Assembly (NCBI RefSeq): GCF_001854805.1
Contig: NZ_MBLO01000274.1
Location: forward strand, 1-64,000
Direction of reading: 5' to 3'
Length of the DNA stretch: 64,000 nucleotides
DNA from: Pseudofrankia coriaricola
Lineage (GTDB): Bacteria > Actinomycetota > Actinomycetes > Frankiales > Frankiaceae
Positions 50,546 through 59,439 of this stretch are shown here, piece by piece; the first letter of the stretch is position 1; every line of letters starts with the position of its first letter. The notes under the pieces were generated by a model. That model was not told the DNA's origin, searched no databases, and saw only the letters and a program-made list of their open reading frames with translations. Made by a program: the position numbers and the translations under genes.

Positions 50546-50615
50546 CCAGGACCGGCGGCGGGGTTCCTCCCAGATGGGCGACGAGGTCGGCGATCTGGGA
50601 GGTCGGCGGTCCTGG
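50546..50615. terminator. Large inverted repeat downstream of livF, using the GACCTCCCAGATC motif
   Basis: Outer arms CCAGGACCG (50546-50554) / CGGTCCTGG (50607-50615) and inner arms CCTCCCAGAT (50566-50575) / ATCTGGGAGG (50593-50602). It lies between the convergent livF gene and the small membrane protein gene, fitting a bidirectional terminator built from the repeat family. Confidence 0.65.
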
Positions 50616-50676
50616 TGGTGCCCGGAGAAGGCCGCGGCGAGGGTGACGCCTGGGAGGGCCGGAGCCCTTTCCCGCG

Positions 50677-50916
50677 TCAGGACCGTGACCAGGGGTGTTC
50701 CATGGGACGGCAGCCACCCAGCTCGGCGGGCAGCTTGAGGGTGGCGAGGTCGGGGGCTCGGTGGTCGCGGGAGTGGAATCCGGCGACCCAGGGATGACTT
50801 TGGTCGATGTCGTCGGTGGGCGTCCAGTCTCTGCCGTCGCGGGAGTCGGCGCCGAAGCGCCAGACCCCGGCCACGAGCAGCAGGACCGCCAGGGCGGTGA
50901 GGGTTGCGATGACCAT
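50677..50916 (-). CDS. Small single-pass membrane protein
   Basis: 79 residues: an N-terminal hydrophobic segment (VIATLTALAVLLLVAGVWRFG) directly after the start, then a hydrophilic tail with PTDDIDQSHPWVAGFHSRDHRAPDLATLKLPAELGG. No family recognised. It is divergent from the LysR gene at 50990, 73 bases away, and may be its target. No clear ribosome site before ATG 50916. Confidence 0.55.
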   Translation of the reverse strand: MVIATLTALAVLLLVAGVWRFGADSRDGRDWTPTDDIDQSHPWVAGFHSRDHRAPDLATLKLPAELGGCRPMEHPWSRS

Positions 50917-50989
50917 GTGAAGAGAGTGCGTCCACTCGGTTATCGCGGTCCATCTAATTTTTGTGGCCGAGACCGTTAAGCTGCTCTAC

Positions 50990-51958
50990 ATGATCGATGT
51001 TCGACGGCTCCGGCTGCTCCGCGAGCTCGACAACCGGGGGACGGTGGCGGCGACCGCCGCGGCGCTGCACCTGACCCCGTCCGCCATCAGCCAGCAGCTC
51101 GCGGCGCTCTCGCGCGAGGCCGGTGTCCCGCTGCTGGATCCCGTCGGCCGGCGGGTACGGCTCACCCCGGCCGCCAAGGTGCTCCTGCGGCACGCCGACG
51201 AGATCTTCGCCCAGCTGGAGCGGGCCGAGGCGGACCTCGCCGCGTTCGACGAGGGCCGGCTCGGCGAGGTGACCATCGCCGCGTTCGCGACGGCGATCAC
51301 CGGGATCGTCGCGCCCGCGCTCCAGGAGCTGCGGATAACCCATCCCGGCCTGCAGATCACCATCGTCGACGTCGGACCGCCGGACTGCTACGACATGCTG
51401 ATCAGCGGCGAGCTGGACATGGCGTTCGACTTCGTGTCGACCAGGCCGGACGACGGCCGCTTCGAGATGGTCAAGATGGTCGATGACCTGTTCGACGTCG
51501 CGCTGCCCTGGGATCATCCGCTCGCCGGGCTCGACCAGGTGCGCCTGGCCCAGCTCGCCGACGACGACTTCATCGCGAGCCGGCCCGGGACGGCCTGCCT
51601 GGAGATCATGCAGGCCGCGTGCGCGGCGGCCGGGTTCGCGCCGCGGCTCCGGCATCGTACGGACGAGTTCATCGCGGTCCTCGGCCTGATCGGGGCAGGC
51701 TGCGGGATCGGGCTGATCCCGCGGCTCGCCGGCCTCGCCTCGACGGACCAGGTCGTGCTGCGGCCGCTGGTCGACGCGCCGGCGCGCCGGCTTTCGGTGT
51801 CGCTGCGGCGCGGCTCCGCGAGCGCGCCCCATCTCGCGGCCGTGCTGTGCGCGCTGACGACCGCCGCGAATTCCGCCCTGACCGTGCCGCCGGTAGTGCC
51901 CGTGCGTGGCGTCCAGCCGGCGCCCGTCCTGGCGGCGGTGGCGGCCAAGGCTGGTTGA
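50990..51958 (+). CDS. LysR-family transcriptional regulator
   Basis: 322-residue regulator. N-terminal helix-turn-helix: IDVRRLRLLRELDNRGTVAATAAALHLTPSAISQQLAALSREAGVPLLD. The effector-binding domain follows (VTIAAFATAITGIVAPALQEL, GPPDCYDMLISGELDMAFDF, LGLIGAGCGIGLIPRLAG). ATG 50990 gives the standard beginning MIDVRRL; the upstream GTG at 50963 adds nine atypical residues. It is divergent from the small membrane protein, and next to the liv cluster, which it could also regulate. Confidence 0.93.
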   Translation: MIDVRRLRLLRELDNRGTVAATAAALHLTPSAISQQLAALSREAGVPLLDPVGRRVRLTPAAKVLLRHADEIFAQLERAEADLAAFDEGRLGEVTIAAFATAITGIVAPALQELRITHPGLQITIVDVGPPDCYDMLISGELDMAFDFVSTRPDDGRFEMVKMVDDLFDVALPWDHPLAGLDQVRLAQLADDDFIASRPGTACLEIMQAACAAAGFAPRLRHRTDEFIAVLGLIGAGCGIGLIPRLAGLASTDQVVLRPLVDAPARRLSVSLRRGSASAPHLAAVLCALTTAANSALTVPPVVPVRGVQPAPVLAAVAAKAG

Positions 51959-52263
51959 TCAGCGGCCTACGGCGACTCGCCGACTACAAGACGTAGTCGA
52001 TCGCCTGGCCGTCATCATTCGGGTACCTGGCGTGCGCACGCGTGTGACCAGGTCAGCCGGGCCGCCGTGGGCCGCCGCCAAACGTCTTCCCGCGGCCCAC
52101 TGGCGGGCGCCGTCACCCCGCGCGACCATCGCCGGCCAACGGAAGGCTGACGGATGGTCAGCGCACGCGGTGTTCGCGTCGATGCTGGCCCGCGCGGGCC
52201 CAAGTCCTGGTACACCAGCGCTGTAGCACAGACGAATATTCGGATCAAGAAGCAGGGACAGTA
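51959..52263. other. Gap between LysR and YbaK genes
   Basis: Contains ACCTGG-N17-CCAGGT (52025-52053), a possible terminator for the LysR gene, and the palindrome CGAATATTCG (52233-52242) 22 bases before the YbaK start, a possible operator. No gene seen. Confidence 0.45.
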
Positions 52264-52734
52264 ATGCATCCGACAGTGGAGCGTTTTCAGGGGCGCCTGC
52301 GGGAGCTGGGCGCCACCGGTGAGGCCAAGGAGCTGCCGAACAGTTCACACACCGCCGCCGAGGCCGCGGAGGCGCTCGACGTGTCCGTCGCCCAGATCGT
52401 GAAGAGCCTGGTCTTCCTGGCCGACAAAAAGCCGATCATGGTGCTGGCGTCGGGTGACAACCAGGTCGACACGGAGAAGATCGCCCAGCTGCTCGGCGAG
52501 CCGGTGGGGCGCGCCGGCGCGAAGACCGTCCGCGAGGCCACCGGCTACGCGATCGGTGGGGTGCCGCCGGTCGCTCACGCCACCGAGATGCGCATTCTCG
52601 TCGACCGTGACCTGCTCGCCCACGCCGAACTGTGGGCCGCCGCCGGAACCCCCAACGCCGTCTTCCCGACCAATCCGGACGAGCTCATCGCCATCACCCG
52701 CGGCGAATGGGCCGACATCCGCCACGAGTTCTGA
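52264..52734 (+). CDS. YbaK/EbsC-type aminoacyl-tRNA deacylase
   Basis: 156-residue protein of the YbaK/ProX editing superfamily that hydrolyses mischarged aminoacyl-tRNA such as Cys- or Ala-tRNA(Pro). Motifs: HTAAEAAEALDVSVAQIVKSLVFLADKKPIMVLASGDNQVD with the conserved K of IVKSLVF, and GYAIGGVPPVAHATEMRILVDRDLL. Length and layout match the free-standing family. AGGGA precedes ATG. Single gene. Confidence 0.93.
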   Translation: MHPTVERFQGRLRELGATGEAKELPNSSHTAAEAAEALDVSVAQIVKSLVFLADKKPIMVLASGDNQVDTEKIAQLLGEPVGRAGAKTVREATGYAIGGVPPVAHATEMRILVDRDLLAHAELWAAAGTPNAVFPTNPDELIAITRGEWADIRHEF

Positions 52735-52911
52735 CGCCGGCGGCTTGGTCGAGGGCTATCCGACGCGACCGTCCTGGCGGCGCCTTGGCCGCGCGGCGGG
52801 TTTCGCCTGCCGCGCGGAGGACCATTCTTCATTATATCTTCGTCGTATCCGTCGGGCGGCGTTACACCGACATGCCGCTGTCGGGGAACATCTGAGAACG
52901 GCGAGCGTGTC

Positions 52912-53061
52912 ATGTGGCTGTACCGAGCGTCGAAAGCATGGCGCACGCTCGAGATCTGCTCGGCGCCGCTTCTGATCGGCGTACTGGTGACGCTCGTGGT
53001 CGTGGCGCTGACCACCGGTCTGCCCGGTCACTCGGGGCGTCCCGGGGGGCCTCAGGGCTGA
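52912..53061 (+). CDS. Putative 49-residue membrane peptide
   Basis: MWLYRASKAWRTLEICSA is followed by one hydrophobic helix (PLLIGVLVTLVVVALTTG) and a short Gly/Pro tail. It has a clean start and stop but no clear ribosome site, so it is supported only by its membrane-helix pattern. Confidence 0.4.
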   Translation: MWLYRASKAWRTLEICSAPLLIGVLVTLVVVALTTGLPGHSGRPGGPQG

Positions 53062-53598
53062 CAGGCCCGCCTGGATTGCCGTCGCTGAGAGGGACCCAGA
53101 CAGGCAGGTAGGCAGGTGCGGCGAGGGCGGCGTCGAGCCCCGGTAGTCGGTGCCGCGGCCCGCCGGGTGGGCGGTGTCCGTCGCCGGACAATGCGGGATC
53201 GCATTCGTTTGATCACGATAGGCTGCCGAGGGCCGTTGATCTCCCACCCTTTCTCAAGGTCGGTGAGTGGGCAATGCGAGTAAGCCGGGAAAAGCGCTCG
53301 ATGACCGGAAGGGCCGGCGACCGGTCGGCGCGTGCCTCGGCGTCGGCCCATGGCGAGGGCTGGTCCCCGTCCGGCTGGACACGCGGGCCGAGCTACACAC
53401 TCCGGCTGGAACTCGAGCTCGCCGATGCCATCGCCCCCTGGCAGGCTGACGACTGGGCCACCGACGACTGGTCCGGGTGACAGTGGTCCGGGTGACAGCG
53501 CGCCTGGCGACACGGCGCACACTGACCCGGCGACCCGGCCCGGCTACAGGGCGCGCGGCTCGGTCCTGGCCTACGGCTGGACCGGGCCGGGTCCTGGC
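53062..53598. other. Gap without a well-supported gene
   Basis: A 68-codon reading at 53274-53480 (ending DAIAPWQADDWATDDWSG) begins after GTGAGTGGGCA but has mixed codon bias. GGTCCTGGCCTACGGCTGGACC occurs twice in tandem near 53563-53610 (about 27-base period), the second copy running into the next gene's end. Confidence 0.4.
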
Positions 53599-54957
53599 CT
53601 ACGGCTGGACCGGGCCGAGGACCCGGTCCAGGTAGTCGTTGGTCAGAACGCCCCTGGGGTCCGCGGCGGCCCGGACGGCGAGGAACTCGTCGAACTTCGG
53701 ATAGCGGGGACGTAGCGTCTCGGCATCCTGGGTGTGCAGCTTCCCCCAGTGCGGCCGGCCACCCACACTCATCATGATCTTTTCGACGAGCGCGAAGTAC
53801 TCCTCGTGCGGCGTACGGTGGTCGACATGGACCGCGACATATCCGGTCTCGCGCCCCTGCGCCGTCGACAGCCAGATCTCGTCGGCCGCCGCGACTCTGA
53901 CCTCCATCGGGAATGAAATGTTCAGGCCAGATGTCTCCAACGCGCTCGTCAGCTCACGGACGACACCGACCAGCTCCGCTCTCGGAACGGCGTACTCCAT
54001 CTCCTTGAACCGCACTCGCCGCTCCGAGGTGAACACCTTGTATGACACGTCCGTAAAGGTGCGGGAGCCGAGCGCGCGGGAGCTGACCTTCGCCGCGGGC
54101 TGAATCGTGCGCGGCAGGCGGCGGCCGGTGGCGACGACCATGCCGAACACCCGGTTGGACAGGAACTCGTCGTCGAACCAGCCACGCAGCCGGGGCAGCG
54201 GATCGAGCCCGTCGGACAGCGGCGCGCGGGTGTTGCGTTTGGTCAGTGTCCGGTCGGTGTGCGGGAACCAGTAGAACTCGGCGTGGTCGGCGCCGCCGAG
54301 GAACTCGTCGAAGCCGTCGAGCAGGTCGTCCAGGCGTGCCGAGCCCTCCTCGGCGCGCAGCGCGAACAGCGGCACCGCCTGCAGCGTCACCGACGTCACC
54401 ACGCCGACCGCACCCAGGCCCACACGCGCGGCGGTGAACAGGTCGGCGTGTTCGTGCGCCGAGCAGAGCACGATCGTGCCGTCGCCGCGCACCAGCTCGA
54501 ACGCGCGCACCTGGGTGGCCAGGCCTCCGAACCTGGCGCCCGTGCCGTGCGTGCCGGTCGCGAGCGCACCGGAGATCGTCTGCTGATCGATGTCGCCCAG
54601 GTTGGTCAACGCCAGCCCCGCCTCGGCGAGCAGCCGATTGAGACGGCGCAACGTCATCCCGGCGCCGACCGTCACCAGCCCGCTGCCCGCGTCCAGCGCG
54701 AGCAGGTCGGCGCAGCGGTCCATGACCAGCTGGATGGTCCGCTCGTCCGGCCGCCCGACCGGCGTGAACGAATGCCCGCTGCCGATCGGGCGCACCCTGG
54801 TGCCGTCGTCGAGCGCCTTGCGCACCAGCGCGGCGACCTCGTCGGCATCCGTCGGGTGCGCCACCGCGATCGGTGTCGCCACCTGGTTACCCGCCCAGTT
54901 CGACCACGACGCCGACGCGTCGGACCGCGTATGCCGCCAGCCGGCGGAAGAGCCCAC
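53599..54957 (-). CDS. D-arabinono-1,4-lactone oxidase family FAD protein
   Basis: 452-residue flavoprotein of the vanillyl-alcohol-oxidase fold. FAD domain: VRPIGSGHSFTPVG, where H62 is the usual covalent flavin attachment residue, GDIDQQTISGALATGTHGTGARFGGLATQV, and LGAVGVVTSVTLQAVPLF. C-terminal ALO domain ends with the HWGKLHT motif of aldonolactone oxidases. It probably oxidises a sugar lactone or polyol with O2. GTG start at 54957. Divergent from a PLP enzyme 129 bases away, an association I recall from other actinobacteria, suggesting a joint pathway. Confidence 0.92.
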   Translation of the reverse strand: MGSSAGWRHTRSDASASWSNWAGNQVATPIAVAHPTDADEVAALVRKALDDGTRVRPIGSGHSFTPVGRPDERTIQLVMDRCADLLALDAGSGLVTVGAGMTLRRLNRLLAEAGLALTNLGDIDQQTISGALATGTHGTGARFGGLATQVRAFELVRGDGTIVLCSAHEHADLFTAARVGLGAVGVVTSVTLQAVPLFALRAEEGSARLDDLLDGFDEFLGGADHAEFYWFPHTDRTLTKRNTRAPLSDGLDPLPRLRGWFDDEFLSNRVFGMVVATGRRLPRTIQPAAKVSSRALGSRTFTDVSYKVFTSERRVRFKEMEYAVPRAELVGVVRELTSALETSGLNISFPMEVRVAAADEIWLSTAQGRETGYVAVHVDHRTPHEEYFALVEKIMMSVGGRPHWGKLHTQDAETLRPRYPKFDEFLAVRAAADPRGVLTNDYLDRVLGPVQP

Positions 54958-55086
54958 GGACCACCTCCGAATGTCCGCCCCCAGCTTCCCCGTACCCCGC
55001 GCGCGGCGCGACGCGGGGGTGGGTGCGCGCGATCAGTTGCCCGCCCTTGGGCGGATGTGGGGTGATCCGGCTCCCGTCGGGCGGGT

Positions 55087-56475
55087 ATGGCGAACGTGCC
55101 CGACAGCGGACACGATAGGGATGTGGTAGCGCTGGAGAACCTGGTGGGGATCTTTACGCGGCCGGCCGTCCCGGCGCGAGCCGGCCAGGCGGAGCCGCCG
55201 CCACAGCCGCCACAGCCCGACTGGGACCGGCTCGCGGCGGCGACCGCCGCGCTCGACCCGCCGTTCGCCGTCGTCGACCTACCGGCGCTGCGGGCGAACG
55301 CGGCCGACCTGGTCCGGCGGGCGGCCGGCAAGCCGATCCGGGTGGCCAGCAAGTCGGTACGGTCGCGGGCGGTGCTGCGCGCTGTGCTGGCGACCGACGG
55401 ATTCGCCGGCATCCTCGCGTACACCCTCCCCGAGGCGATCTGGCTCGCCGAGGAGTTCCACGACGTCGTCGTCGGCTACCCGACGGCCGACCGGGCCGCG
55501 CTGCGCACGCTCGCCGATCACCCACTCGCGGCGAGCCGGGTGACGCTGATGATCGACTCCGTGGAACAGCTCGACCTGATCGACGCGGTCCTCGGCGCGG
55601 CCCGTCCGCCGCTGCGGGTCTGCATAGACCTGGACGCCTCGCTACGGCTGGCGGCCGGCCGGGTGCACCTCGGTGTGCGCCGCTCGCCGGTGCACACCGC
55701 TGAGCAGGCGGGCGAGCTCGCCAAGGCCATCGCCACCCGGCCGGGTTTCGCGCTCGTCGGCCTGATGGGGTACGAGGCGCAGATCGCCGGCATGGGCGAC
55801 GCACCGCCCCCGCCCCTGCCGCCGGCCGAGCCCGCCGACGGCTCCGGCTCCGGCTCGGCGCCCCGCCTCGAGCCCGCGCGGCGGGCGGCGGCGTCGGCGC
55901 GGGCCGAGGTGGTCCGGCGGATGCAGGCACGTTCGATGGCCGAGCTCGCCGCGCGGCGGGCGGCGGCCGTGGCGGCCGTGCGGGAAGTCGCGCCCGGGTT
56001 GGAGTTCGTCAACGGCGGCGGCACCGGAAGCGTGCACCTGACGACTGCCGAGGCGGCCGTCACCGAGATCGCCGCCGGCTCCGGCCTGTACGGGCCGACG
56101 CTGTTCGACATCTACCAGGCGTTCACGCCCGCCCCGGCGGCGTTTTTCGCGCTGCCGGTGGTGCGCCGCCCGGCGCCCGGCATCGTCACCGTCGCCGGCG
56201 GTGGCTGGATCGCCTCCGGCCCGGCCGGTCCGGACCGCGTGCCCCGCCCGGTCCACCCGGCCGGCCTGCGGATGATCGGGACGGAGGGGGCGGGCGAGGT
56301 GCAGACCCCGCTGCGCGGCCCGGCCGCCGACACCCTGCGGATCGGCGACCGGGTCTGGTTCCGCCACGCCAAGGCGGGCGAGCTGTGCGAGCACGTCAAC
56401 GCGCTGCATCTCGTCGACGCCGACGGCTCCATCCAGGCCGTTCCGACCTACCGCGGCGAAGGCCGCGCCTTCTGA
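55087..56475 (+). CDS. PLP-dependent alanine-racemase-like amino acid deaminase/aldolase
   Basis: 462 residues of the alanine racemase N-terminal fold (type III PLP). The cofactor Lys is probably K89 in IRVASKSVRS; other landmarks are FAVVDLPALRANA, MIDSVEQLDLID, VCIDLDASLRLAAGRVHLGVRRSP, VGLMGYEAQIAGMGD and VNGGGTGSVHLT. An 18-residue Pro/Gly/Ser spacer sits in mid-domain. Members include D-threonine aldolase-like and deaminase enzymes; the substrate is not set by sequence. ATG without a clear ribosome site. Divergent pair with the lactone oxidase. Confidence 0.88.
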   Translation: MANVPDSGHDRDVVALENLVGIFTRPAVPARAGQAEPPPQPPQPDWDRLAAATAALDPPFAVVDLPALRANAADLVRRAAGKPIRVASKSVRSRAVLRAVLATDGFAGILAYTLPEAIWLAEEFHDVVVGYPTADRAALRTLADHPLAASRVTLMIDSVEQLDLIDAVLGAARPPLRVCIDLDASLRLAAGRVHLGVRRSPVHTAEQAGELAKAIATRPGFALVGLMGYEAQIAGMGDAPPPPLPPAEPADGSGSGSAPRLEPARRAAASARAEVVRRMQARSMAELAARRAAAVAAVREVAPGLEFVNGGGTGSVHLTTAEAAVTEIAAGSGLYGPTLFDIYQAFTPAPAAFFALPVVRRPAPGIVTVAGGGWIASGPAGPDRVPRPVHPAGLRMIGTEGAGEVQTPLRGPAADTLRIGDRVWFRHAKAGELCEHVNALHLVDADGSIQAVPTYRGEGRAF

Positions 56476-56666
56476 GCCGCGCCTTCTGACTCGTGCGCTC
56501 TGACCGCCGCGTGCGCTCTGACCGCGCGTTCTGAGATGCGCGTACGGCGGCCCGGGCGCACGCTCGCGTCCTCATGGATGAGGGACGAGGCCGGATCGGA
56601 CAGTGCTCCCGTGCGGGCTCGTGGGGTTGCGGTGCGGTGGTGGCGGGGCGGTCGCGAGAATGGGGC

Positions 56667-57230
56667 ATGCTCAGTCACGACGATGTTGACGAGATCATGA
56701 CCAGGGCGGCGCGGGACGGGCGGCATGGGGCCGCGGCGGCGCGGTTCGAGGAACTGGCCGGCCAGCCGGAGCGCCACGGCGAGGAGGTCAACCGTGCGGC
56801 GCTGCTCGTCGAGGCAGGCAGCCAGCACGGGCTCGCCGGCGAGTGGGACGCGGCGATCCGGTGCTACCAGGAAGCCATCGCCGACGGCGGCTGCCAGGGG
56901 ATCGATCCCCGGGTCTGGCTGCACGACGCGTTTCTGCGCGCCGGCCGGCAGGATGACGCCGCGGCTCTGCTGCGCGAGCTGAAGGCCAGCCGCAGTAAGG
57001 ACCCGGATCTCTACTCCGCGGTCGCCGAGTCGCTGGAGGCGGGCGGGATGCTCGCCGACGCGCACACCTGGTTCACCATGGGCTACCACCGCTGCGAGAA
57101 CGCCGACGTCCCCGAGTTCATGATCGATCTTCTGCTCGTCGGCCGCCGCCGCGTCCGCGTCGAGCTCGGCCACCCGATGGACGACCTCGACGAGCTGGCC
57201 GACGACTACCTCGCCGCCGTCGGCGAGTAG
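56667..57230 (+). CDS. Tetratricopeptide-repeat protein
   Basis: 187-residue helical repeat protein: HDDVDEIMTRAARDGRHGAAAARFEELAG, VNRAALLVEAGSQHGLAGEWDAAIRCYQEAIADGG, AFLRAGRQDDAAALLRELK, LYSAVAESLEAGGMLADAHTWFTMGYHRCE. About four TPR-like units and an acidic C-terminus (DDLDELADDYLAAVGE). Likely a protein-interaction module; partner unknown. ATG 56667 is the natural start of the first helix. Confidence 0.85.
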   Translation: MLSHDDVDEIMTRAARDGRHGAAAARFEELAGQPERHGEEVNRAALLVEAGSQHGLAGEWDAAIRCYQEAIADGGCQGIDPRVWLHDAFLRAGRQDDAAALLRELKASRSKDPDLYSAVAESLEAGGMLADAHTWFTMGYHRCENADVPEFMIDLLLVGRRRVRVELGHPMDDLDELADDYLAAVGE

Positions 57231-57386
57231 CCCGGGCAGACCGCTTCGTCGAGGTCACAGCTGGTAGCCATGCCCACACGGCTGAGTCGGACGCTGGCCG
57301 GCGAACGTGAGCGGCCGGGGTAATGCCCTGGCCCGTCCTGGAGCCCGTCCTGGAGCCCGTCACAGGCCCGGCGCCCTCCACGCGCG

Positions 57387-57432
57387 AAGTGCGTCAGATG
57401 ACCATGCCTATAGGCTTGCTCATCCAACACAC
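57387..57432. repeat. Degenerate copy of the 42-bp palindrome
   Basis: Aligns with 57451-57496 at a spacing of 64 bases, sharing AAGTG-GTCAG, the centre TGCCTATAGGC and an ACACA end. Most differences fall in the arms, which no longer pair perfectly. Confidence 0.65.
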
Positions 57433-57453
57433 ACAGACAGCGGTGCCCCGAAG

Positions 57454-57495
57454 TGTGTCAGCTCAGCCTGCCTATAGGCAGGCTGAGCTGACACA
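57454..57495. repeat. Perfect 42-bp palindrome downstream of the acyl-CoA synthetase gene
   Basis: Two 21-base arms meet without a loop around CCTATAGG; the left arm reads TGTGTCAGCTCAGCCTGCC and so on, and every base pairs. It is 15 bases after the stop of the minus-strand synthetase gene and is likely a bidirectional terminator or a protein site. Confidence 0.9.
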
Positions 57496-57510
57496 GAACC
57501 GTGGTCGGGG

Positions 57511-59439
57511 TCAGGTGGCCGGGTCGGGGGCCAAGACGGGACGCAGGGCGTCGAGGACCGCCGGGTCTTCGATGGTCGACGGGATGGCCGGTGAGCGGCC
57601 GTCGGCGATCTCGCGCATGGTGCGGCGCAGGATCTTGCCCGAGCGGGTCTTCGGCAGCGCGGCGACGACGTCGACCCGCTTGAAGGACGCGACCGGGCCG
57701 ATCTCGGCGCGTACCCGGGCAACGAGTTCGCCCGCGAGGACCGCCGGGTCGATGTCCATGCCGCTCTTCACGACCACCAGCCCGCGCGGGACCTGGCCCT
57801 TGAACGAGTCGGCGACCCCGACGACCGCGCACTCGGCGACCGCCGGGTGTGCCGCGAGCACCGCCTCCAGCTGCCCGGTCGAGAGCCGGTGCCCGGCGAC
57901 GTTGATGACGTCGTCCGTGCGGCCGAGGACGTACAGGTAGCCGTCCTCGTCGACATAGCCGCCGTCGCCGGTCAGGTAGTAGCCGTCGAACGTCGACAGG
58001 TACGACGAGACGTAGCGGTCGTCGTCGCCCCACAGCGTCGGCAGGGTGCCCGGCGGCAGCGGCAGCCGGATGGCGATCGCGCCCTCGGTGTGGGCCGGGA
58101 GCTCCACGCCGGCCGCGGGAGTCGGGCCCGGATCGGCGGGGGCCTGGGCCGGGTCGAGGACGCGGACGTCGTAGCCCGGCATCGGGACCGACGGCGAGCC
58201 GGCCTTCACCGGGAGCCGCTCGAGGCCCAGCGGGTTCGCGGCGATCGGCCAGCCGGTTTCGGTCTGCCACCAGTTGTCGACGACCGGCACGCCGAGCATG
58301 CTCGTCGCCCACTCGTAGGTGGCCGGGTCGAGCCGCTCGCCGGCCAGGTAGAGCGCCCGCAGCGACGCGCCCACGTCGTACTTGGCGAGGTGCGTGCCGG
58401 CCGAGTCCTCCTTCTTGATCGCCCGGATCGCCGTCGGGGCGGTGAAGACGACCTTCGCCCCGTGCTCGGCGACCACTCGCCAGAACGCGCCGGCGTCCGG
58501 TGTGCCGACCGGCTTGCCCTCGTAGAGGACGGACGTCGCGCCGACGAGCAGCGGGCCGTAGACGGTGTACGAGTGGCCGACCGCCCAGCCGATGTCGGAG
58601 GCGGTGAACATGGTCTCGCCGGGGCCGACGTCGTAGACGTTGGCCATGGACCAGGTCATCGCGACGGCGTGCCCGCCGTTGTCGCGGACGATCCCCTTCG
58701 GGCGGCCGGTCGTTCCGGACGTGTAGAGGATGTACAGCGGGTCGGTGGCGGCGACGGTGACTGGGTCCGCCGGGGCGGCACCGGGGACGACGTCCGCCCA
58801 GTCGTGGTCGCGGCCGGCGACCAGGTCGCACCGCTGCTGCTCCCGCTGGACGATCACGCACCGCGCCGGCGGGTGGGCTGCGAGGCGCAGCGCCTCGTCG
58901 AGCATCGGCTTGTAGGGGACCAGCCGGGTCGGCTCGATGCCGCAGGAGGCACTGACGACGAGGGTCGGGCGCGCGTCGTCGATCCGGGCGGCGAGCTCGG
59001 AGGGGGCGAAGCCGCCGAAGACGACCGAGTGGACCGCGCCGAGCCGGGCGCAGGCCAGCATCGTGATGACCGCCTCGGGGATCATCGGCAGGTAGACGAT
59101 GACCCGGTCGCCGCGGCCGACGCCGAGCGCGGCGAAGGCGCCGGCGGCGCGCGCGACCTCATCACGCAGCTCGCGGTAGGTGTAGCGGCGCAGGGCGCCG
59201 GTCACGGGCGAGTCGTAGACGACGGCCACCGCGTCGCCCCGGCCGTTCGCCACGTGCCGGTCCACCGCGTTGAAGCAGGTGTTCAGCTCGGCGTCGGGGA
59301 ACCAGCGGTAGAACGGCGGCCGGCTGGCGTCGAGGATCTGTTCCGGCGGGCGGGCCCAGTCGATCGCGCGTGCGGCCTCGGCCCAGAACTCCTCGGGCCG
59401 GGCGATGCTCTGCTCGTAGATCCGCTGGTAGTCGCCCAT
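57511..59439 (-). CDS. prpE: Propionyl/acyl-CoA synthetase, PrpE/ACSS3 type
   Basis: AMP-forming ligase (642 residues) activating a short-chain acid to its CoA ester. Signatures: YTSGTTGRPKGIVRDNGGHAV, where VRDNGGH is characteristic of propionate-type enzymes, WWQTETGWPI, YYLTGDGGYVDEDGY, DDVINVAGHRLSTGQLEAV, and KTRSGKILRRTMRE with the conserved, often acetylated Lys. Propionate is the likely main substrate, acetate or butyrate possible. AAGGAGGAG precedes ATG 59439, overriding the longer reading to 59643. A perfect palindrome follows the stop. Codirectional with acid symporter genes. Confidence 0.92.
   Translation of the reverse strand: MGDYQRIYEQSIARPEEFWAEAARAIDWARPPEQILDASRPPFYRWFPDAELNTCFNAVDRHVANGRGDAVAVVYDSPVTGALRRYTYRELRDEVARAAGAFAALGVGRGDRVIVYLPMIPEAVITMLACARLGAVHSVVFGGFAPSELAARIDDARPTLVVSASCGIEPTRLVPYKPMLDEALRLAAHPPARCVIVQREQQRCDLVAGRDHDWADVVPGAAPADPVTVAATDPLYILYTSGTTGRPKGIVRDNGGHAVAMTWSMANVYDVGPGETMFTASDIGWAVGHSYTVYGPLLVGATSVLYEGKPVGTPDAGAFWRVVAEHGAKVVFTAPTAIRAIKKEDSAGTHLAKYDVGASLRALYLAGERLDPATYEWATSMLGVPVVDNWWQTETGWPIAANPLGLERLPVKAGSPSVPMPGYDVRVLDPAQAPADPGPTPAAGVELPAHTEGAIAIRLPLPPGTLPTLWGDDDRYVSSYLSTFDGYYLTGDGGYVDEDGYLYVLGRTDDVINVAGHRLSTGQLEAVLAAHPAVAECAVVGVADSFKGQVPRGLVVVKSGMDIDPAVLAGELVARVRAEIGPVASFKRVDVVAALPKTRSGKILRRTMREIADGRSPAIPSTIEDPAVLDALRPVLAPDPAT

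Noticed and set aside
53274-53480. 68-codon reading as a gene
   Set aside because: Codon bias is mixed and there is no family or membrane pattern; mentioned only within the gap description.
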